Assembly: GCA_002633005.1 (NCBI GenBank)
Contig: NMRA01000164.1
Location: 222,365 to 259,566, forward strand
Direction: 5' to 3'
Length of the DNA: 37,202 bases
DNA from: Phoronis australis
Taxonomy: Eukaryota; Phoronida; Phoronidae
Part shown: one piece after another, positions 13,501 through 22,500 of the stretch
How positions within the stretch are numbered: the first letter of the stretch is position 1
Layout: every line of letters starts with the position of its first letter
Translations under genes and position numbers: made by a program
The notes under the pieces: generated by a model
Seen by the model: the letters and a program-made list of their open reading frames with translations, nothing else
Told to the model about the DNA's origin: nothing
Database searches by the model: none

Positions 13501-16500
13501 CAATATGGTCCTCCAAGACTGCATCAGCTGACTCTGTCAAAAGTCAACATATGCATTACTGATCACAAGGAAATCAAACCAACTTGCAACAAATCTATTT
13601 TACTGTGTTTCCGATATCATGGCCTTCTTGTTTCAGTGAAGATCAGAATCTGAATATTCAGGCTCCGTACTGTTTTTTCTATGCAACCAATTCATATATT
13701 CATTACTAAATTACCGGCTCTATATTTTCGCAGTAATAATTTAGAATGTGAACTATATCACTGCAAAGCTCATCAAAATAAGTCAAACATGTCATAACAG
13801 CCAAACTGACTGTAAATACGTACCTTATGACATTTATGATAGTATTTATACAACTGTGGTAGTCTGTTGATATCACTGAATATCTTCACGTAGCCTTTAG
13901 CGGTATCTACAATATTCAGTTTGGTAATTGAATAACAACTGTATCATATTGTATTAAAAATCAAGAAATACAGTGCACGCAGAAATTAATCAAACAAAAT
14001 GAGCCGAATCCATGATGATTGAAAGCAAACAGAATTCCTCATCAAACGGAGCTCACTGTCAGAGTAGCTGGAGTGACAAGCCATAACGAGTCATAATTTT
14101 TGTATCTCCACGACAGAGGAGAGTTCAATCCAGGATGGTATTATAATATACTTGAGGTTCAGTAGATTTGTAAACTGTGCTGAAGTGACCAAAATCATCA
14201 CTGCCCAGCAAAACCCTAGACCAACAAAGTGGTTTTGGTCTTTATTGACTGGTAATGAAGAGCTTGACATTCACAGAAGGTGGCGCTAGTGTAAGAATAA
14301 TCCCATGAATGCATGCATGCATTTCATTTCAGGCAGTCACGAGGGATATTTCGTACACGAATGCCCTCACGCTGCTGAGCAACTTTCTGTCCTCACTCTA
14401 TTCAGGAAAAAAGAACTTTTCCAACATTTGCACTGCTTGGTAACCTATTAAGCCACCAGTTTACTTGAATATGCGAATTGTAATGCGGTGAATGAAATAA
14501 TGGTGAAACTCCTCGGTGCTTACCGACTGAGTGCGAGTTGAAGGCAGACACTAGCTGGGGACTCAACATGGCTTCCAGGCGATTCTTTAGAGCCTCCAGA
14601 TGGCGACACCGGTCTTCATAGTCTGGCACATCAACCAATAGTTTCTGTTAAAAAATATTTTGCCTTAATTGTCCAAAGGTATAATTTTAAAGATATGATG
14701 GTAGCAATGTTTTATGATTAGTCACAAAATATGGTAAAAATAGTACCACAAGCAGATACAGGATAATATTAAGTAATCTGATACAGGTTAAAAGTATGCC
14801 TAATAAGGTTAAAGGAAATGATCAGCTTTGAATAGACACTTGAGGTAGCAAAAGGAATGTGACATAAAGACATCTTTATCTTATAAGGGCATATACTTGA
14901 AACAATGTGTCTTCACGGGATACTTTTTGCTCACAAAGTGTTTTGCACAAGCAGGTTGTCCTTAATACAGGTGCTAACATGCCAACATTATTATTACGAC
15001 TTTCTACCTAAACCACTTTGAGGAGGTGATATGGTAACATACTGTGACCACATAAATAGGCAAAAGGTTAGTATAAATAGACAAATACATTTTAGAAATG
15101 GTATGATAATAACAGATAACCCAGTCTTCACTCGTGTGTTATGTAAAACTTGTACCCTGTTCTTCATATATAGGGATAGCTTTGCATACAGGCCACATGA
15201 GCCTTAACGCACACAAATATCAGTGGGACAATAGTGACATTCACATGTGAAAATTGCCCGAGTATACCCAGTATTTTTAAGGCAAATTTTTACAAGGAAA
15301 AGAATTGTATTAAGACACAAATAAGCTGGGATTCTAAGTTTCACAACAAAATTGCAGGGTTAATGCTGCGGAAAATGATCATTGTTTACCCAAGTAAAAT
15401 TTCAAGCTACACCGCTTTTGACCAATGGCAGTCTTACAGCCTATGTTCCAACATTTATTTATTCTATTATTTATACTAACTGATTTTATCTGTCTCACAG
15501 ATGTCTTCTTATGTCCTGCCAAAAAGGGGCAGTAGAACTTACTGAGATTCTTAAATTGCATGTGCATGGGGACAAAAAATTTCATGGAATTAATGCGCGT
15601 AAATATTCCCGTGAAAATTCTGGGGTTCTCTAATACATTGAACATTACTAATCTCTGCAATGATTATGTTTATTTACCAAAAGTAAATAAAATTTTGACC
15701 AAAAAATATGGGCAACTCATTAGTGATTTACTTACTAAACTTTGCTGCATCCCAACAAGCTTTCCTGCAATCTGTAAAATGTAGAAAAAAAAAATTTTGA
15801 GAATGAACTATCGCAAATACAACTTTGCAAGACCTCTGGTGCCAAATGATCAGCAGGTGAGGTCTATTTATGCTGCTATAAATCACCACCACAGAGGTAG
15901 GTGATAAAAATAAAATCTTAAACAAAGAAAAGGCAAGATGTCTAGTAGCTTCATGTCAGTTATAATTGGAATCATACAAAACAGACATTTGTTTACTAGT
16001 AGTTTTAGTTACTGAAATATTAAAAGATCTATTGAGTGCTACATGAATGCGTAAAAATGCCAACTTCAAAATAAAATAAAACAAGAATACAGAACTTGGT
16101 TCATTAAGCCAAAACTAACATGTATTACTAAAAGAATCTTACACTGACACCCTCACCAGACGAGTTTGGGCAACTCAACTGGTTCCATAACCAAAAACTT
16201 TGGCGCTATCATTAAAGAAACCAGCCAGCATCAGCTGATGTCATCAACCTTTGGAGATTAACTTGGGTAATTAGGCACGAATTTGCTCATCATAAACATG
16301 TTTGTAAACACTCAGGGTGACAATAGTATTTTCTAAATGTCCATTTGTGAAAAGTACACAATCATGGTTAGGTTTTTGAGTTTTGAATATCGGACAGCAA
16401 ATGTGACTTTCATGACCTAAAGCAGGAAAGAAATCCACAGCCAGTATAATTTGTGCTTCTGACATTAATTTGCTGGGCGGTGCAATATAATTGACCAATT

Positions 16501-19500
16501 ACCAAGGGTCATAAACCAGCAGTTGGAAACTGAGAAAATCCAAGCGTCATCATACAATTTTGGGCATGCAGGAGCTCCATTCCGCCCACAGTATAATCAC
16601 AGGAAACAATTCATGACTCATTTGATTTTTTGAGACCATTGCAAAACCGAATCAAAGCAATGGACACTCGCCATTTTGTGAAATAGGATGTCCCAAGGTA
16701 ATAGTCATTTTACCTGAACATCCCTCAATATAACTTTTTAAAGTTGGAGAGTTAACTTATTTTTATAAGATACTGCTTTTTGCATTGGTCTTGACACATT
16801 ACAAGAAAAAATTACAAACATCGACAAAAAGTATGAAATGAACAAAAACACAAGCCACATCAGGTAATAAAGTACATAAAATGGACTCGAACATTACCAT
16901 GATATAATATAGAAGAACGCACATAAATACATAGATCGCTAATGTTAATAAAACAAGAACATGGGTATACATGGAGAAAATGAAAAATAAATACATATAA
17001 AATTACATATTTCATGACTAATAATTAGTGATAAATAAATAGTAGAACTCACAGAGTCAATATCTTGAGATTGAAAAACATCTTCCACGTCAGCTGACAA
17101 TGTGGTCCAGTTATCTGCTTCCTAAAAGTAGTGCGAAATATTGTGATATGACGTTTTGATCATGTTCACAACTGCTACAGAACATGTTCATTATCTATCA
17201 GCAAGTGTTCTTCACAAGTTATGACAAAATGTACTGATAAAGCGTAAAGTAAAACCAGTTTTCTTCATTGAATTTGAATAACAGGTGTCTAACTGGTTAT
17301 CAAAATCTGGGACCCCTGTAAGTCAATATTGCTATACAATGTACAGGTATATGGCATAAAACAATTAAATTTGTTTCCTCTCACACCACCAAATGTTAAA
17401 TACGTGACTCAAGTGTTTATATACAATTCAGTAAAATAAAATAATTTTCTCAGTTGTAAAATCAAAATAATTTCATATGAACATGCTTCGACGATGTAAA
17501 GCAGAAAATTAAATACAAATTACGTACCACGCTAGTCCCAAACAATGGAAATGAGAAAGATTGTGAATAGATAATGACTAGTTTCAGACTAGTAGATGGA
17601 GTCTTCATTTTTGTCAACAAAGAGAATAGTGCAATGTTGAGCTTACTTTCAGAGCACTGGAAGCAGCCTGCAGTCTTGACTTGATGGCATCAATCTGAAG
17701 TAACATCTGCATTGAACTGGCAGTGTCATGCTCCACCTATTGGCAACAAACGTGACAACTGCTATACTTTGGCCAGTGTAATTAAAACAACACCCCATTT
17801 ACGGTATACATGTGATCATAATATATTAATCATTAATATTTTGTGCCAAAAAGAAAACCAAAAACAGAAAAGTTTTTCATCATGTTATTGTGTAGTGAAA
17901 AGAAAGTTTCAGACCACTCAGAAATAATTCAGTAATGAATAAATGCTCAACAACATGCAGGAACATTAACTGTCAACAATGCCCTCTCTGCATGCTCAAT
18001 CTGGCGCTCATTTCATCAAAAGTATCAAGTCTTAAATCCAGTCTTAGCTCAAATGCTTGTAAGTGCATTTTTGCAAATGTGATATCTTGTCTTTCTAGAT
18101 GAGCGAAAACGTTGCAACTGACTAAAAGTTAATAATTTTTCATATTCAGATTTGTGGACTGCCTTCACAAACCAAACTGTTTGCAAATTAAAATCGAAGA
18201 TACCATCGTCTTTGCAAAAACCGAACTCATAACTTTCGATAAAAGGGTTCCCTGATAACAATTCAGCCTGTATTAATTTATAACTTGTGCAAACTTTTCA
18301 TCAACACATCACATGACAGTTATGGCAACAACAACAAACTTTACTAAATCAGAATTTTCAACACAAGAACAAAGCGCCACCTTCTGAATGTCTTGCTTTA
18401 TCAGTCTCATCTGCTCCTGTAGCAGAAGGGACTCTTGCTTCACAGCCTCAATCTCCCGCATGACTCTGAAAGCACACAAAGGGCGATAACAGATTAATCC
18501 GAACACAGACATCATTTTGTTGACTAAACCTCTTAATACGAAGTCGTTGACCTATTTAAGCAAAGTAGTTTATGGATGTTTCAAAAAAAACTTAAAATTC
18601 TTCTGAAAGATGCAGAAGCTTTCACTTCTCTGTTACTGTTCACAAAACAGGAGACAACGTACAACATTATTATGACTTTTCTCAAAATTTAGATTTCACT
18701 TGCATGAAATTGTCCTTGTTAAACATTAACCTTTCTGTTTCATTTTCATTAAAAACTTTACTAAAGAAATTTTAACACAAACTAAGTAAGTGCATATGAA
18801 AACAACGACATATTAAGACAGTGTAAAATACAAATATGGCAATTTTACAATTAGCAATTATTCATGTCCCAAACTGAAGACCTTTTACCATAAGTTACAA
18901 ACCTTGGTAAGTTCTGGATGGCTTGTTGGCTGGTTTCTTCGATGACATTGTTGACTTCTTGTATAAACATCTGCAGCTTCATAACTAGAGTAGTCGCATA
19001 TTGCTACAAAGAACACACAGTGTTTATACTTTACAAAATATATTAAACATGCTTCTAAGTTCTTTGTTATATTTGGTAAAAATAAATCTACACTAAGAAA
19101 TTTGTTTATTTGCTTTGCCAGCGTATAATTATCAACACAAAGAACTTAGGCATGGCCAACACAATGGGTCTGAAACATGTCTACTTCATTACTGTGGTGT
19201 TAATTTTTAGCAGTTTTGTTGTTGTATCTAATAGTATGCAAATAAAACACAATCAGTCTTCTTAAGGACCCTTTAAGTGGTGTTACAGCCCCACTAGTAT
19301 TACTTCTGACTACCACGACTCTCGCCCTCAAATCAGTTTTCCATTGGACACAACGAAACAATCGAGACTAGCCACAAACAACCAACCTATTTCCAATAAC
19401 ATTACTTTCGATGTATAAAATAACAAGCCATTCAATTCCAACCTATTGAGTTCCTTCTACAGCAATAATGACTTGGAAAGTTTTCTTCAAGCTCAGAAAT

Positions 19501-22500
19501 CTGAGTAAATTACGAAATCAGAATGATTTTGTAGAGGTACGATGACTTGAGCAGCGATGCATAACCACAGATGCTCACAAGAGTAAAATCGGAAAAGTGG
19601 GGTTAACTTCTTCCTGTAATCATCATACGCAAGCCATCATGAACTAAATTGCCCAAGGCCAGGTGTTCTATTCATAACTAATGTCTACAGATGCATAGGG
19701 CTCAGACTAAGCAATCATGCCTTCAGTGCATATTGAACAAAACAATTCTTAACTGAGGTCACACATTTGTAATTTTTTGAAAATGACAAGTAAAAAGTTA
19801 TTATAAATGTTCTTTGTTACTTTCATATTTCTTTAAGTTTGTTTTGACTACATAACAATACATATCATGCCTTCCGCATCTCTGGAAGAGTACCAAAACA
19901 AGATTGACCTTCTTTAATAGTGATGTCACGCTGAACTGTTCAATATTAAGAGAAATGCTAATTGAAGGTGTTGTTTTTTGTCCATTTGATGACTGTTAAT
20001 TGATTGATTTTTTGTGCTAGTTATGAATCTGGAAATATCTTCCAAGTGGTTGTTGTGTTGTTTACCAGCAATGTTCACAGACAGGCTAGATCTTATCAAT
20101 ATCACGGTTTGTAAGCCATGGTGGGTTTGGCAGACTTGTTAGGAAAGTCACGAACTAACACTGCTGAACAGATACTAACCATCTCACTATTGGTCGGCTT
20201 GTCATGGTGGTTTGTTGGCCTTAGAACAGGTTTTGGACACACTCACATACTCATGCCACCATGACTTACCCTACTCCACTACCTTTGCTGCCTATTGCAA
20301 ATTCACCATGAAAAAATAGCAACTTGACTTAAACTCCATTCAAATTTGCTGAGCAAACTCACAATTGAAAAATGTTCAGTTTACAACACAATAAGCCCAC
20401 TAAATGGAATGAAATTTTCTCAAATTCTCAACAGTTACACCTTTCAAGAACAGTTTTCTTTGTTGCTCAGATGGTCTGTAAAGTACAGCTGCCATCAAAC
20501 GGGATATGACAAAAATTGAGCACCACCAGCAATGTACTTTAAGTCTTTAAAATAGAAAAATAGTATATCTAACTACTTTTGTCACAAATTGGAGAATTAT
20601 TACTAAAAGTACGCAAACCAAATGGCAACTCACATCTTTGTTGGCATTGTCCTTTTGAGCACGGAAGGCAACATTCACCCACTCCTTGACATCAAAGTCT
20701 TCGTCAAGAAACTTGGAGTAATCCTGAAACAGTAACACATAACTGATCACCAAAAGTTTATTGTAATATGGCATATATGTGAATTTTTTATTTTTCATTT
20801 TTTTCATGGAAGACAAGAAGAACCAAATAATTTTTCCATCATGTTTAAGCTCTATAACAAAGTCACCATCTGACAATATTTTAAGAAATTCTGGGCATTC
20901 AAATTTCTCAATAATGTTAGAAGCCTATGGAAATTGAAAAATAGTCAATTTTGGCAATTATTTGGGTAATTATCACTTGCCCTTATTGCATTGAATGGGG
21001 GTGTTGTTTATTACTTAAAGTGTGTTGACTGATAGACGTATTAAATGCACAATAACTTAGACAACATTCAGGGCCTTAGATAGGTGTTCCTGATAAAGAG
21101 ATGTGATTTAATTTTGACGACAGTGGCTCTTATACATATCCCTTCAGATGAAGTATAAGGTGCTGTGAGACTGAACAAGTTCCTAATGTCTGAGGTGATA
21201 CTTATATCCCTGGCCAAAAATGAAACTCATGTTTAAACCATTAGCTAGAACTGTGCCTCATTGTCTTTAGTACTATATGGTCCATATCTATATCTCATCT
21301 GGTAAAAGTCTATTAGTGCCCAAATTACACCCTAACCACCTGTTTAGCACCAAGGAATTTCAAGGAATTCCAGCTGTATAGAGTGCCTAGAGGGAAATTA
21401 TTTTTGGGATCATTACTGCGCCACCTGCATTCCTCCAGCTATCGGTGCAACTGCACCCACAGCATTACAAGAAACTGGTGCAACCCAAACTGATACAGTG
21501 CGTAACATTTTGACTTGTCCTGGTATGCCAAATAAATGACTGTGCCCAATTGAAGCTACCCTGTGTTCCCGTCGGCTGAGATCAAAATTCTCCTGCTTTA
21601 TCAGTCACAGACTTGCAGCCCTCACTTCACAGGGCAAAGAATCTTCTTCACAGTGGGAAATGTATGGAACATGATGTTCTCCATACATATCCATGGATAT
21701 TTTAAGAGGTTTGTCTTTAAGACATCAGTACTCCTCACTGCACATCAGTGGATATTTGCCAGCATTATGATAGCAAGAAAGGCATCCGCATTACTTGGGA
21801 TCTGTAGGTGGCGCTGAATGCCTGCCTACCAAAGATCTGATTGCTGGGATAGTGTATTTCAATATGGCAAAGCTATTTTGAGAGTTAGCAATAGTTGCCC
21901 TGTCGATCTATATAGGGCTGTGTGTCTGTGCTGTGGGCAATGAGTTCAAAGGCTTTCACAAGGTAAAAATACACCTGGTGGAAATGGCGAAAAGCATTGT
22001 GTCGCTCTGCCCATCTTGCTTTACATGAGTCTATTAATAACGACTTTTGTTGCCATCTATCGGACGTGTCAGACTAATTCACAATGATTGTCTTTTGCCC
22101 TTTTGGAGAATTTCAGGGTGACCCATCTGATTGCTGAGTATCGGACTGCTGTGAATCTATTGGATTCATATAACGTGTGTATCCACAGGCACAGAAATGA
22201 ACCCCTACCATTTCTTCCACCTTCTTTTTAACTTGAGCTGACCACAGAGCTGCCCACAATATTATGTAGGTTTGCTGCGAGCTGACAACTTTCCTTGAGT
22301 ATTTTAATGACAGCAGATAAGTATTCATTTACAGCAGTTACGGGCTTGTGCCAGAACTCTTTGCCTTTGCTTTACTTAGTTAGTTAGGCTACTGTGTCTC
22401 TACTCCAGGGCTAGACTTTTGCTAGGCAATGACCATCGCCTCTGTTGGCCCGAACCAGAGGCGATGCAGCTCCTATAGGCGCTCCATACGCCGGAAGCTT

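Noticed and set aside
18369-18386. A CTCF-like box at the COG7 exon 4 donor.
   Set aside because: Only the GCGCCACCT half matches the core, and it overlaps constrained splice and coding sequence. Probably chance.
20547-20876. A reverse-strand open frame upstream of COG7 exon 2 with in-frame ATGs that could serve as the start.
   Set aside because: The upstream residues are low-complexity and unlike COG7, and a good TGTTTCAG acceptor lies exactly where similarity begins. The ATG/GTAAGT at 24,416 gives the family-type N-terminus.
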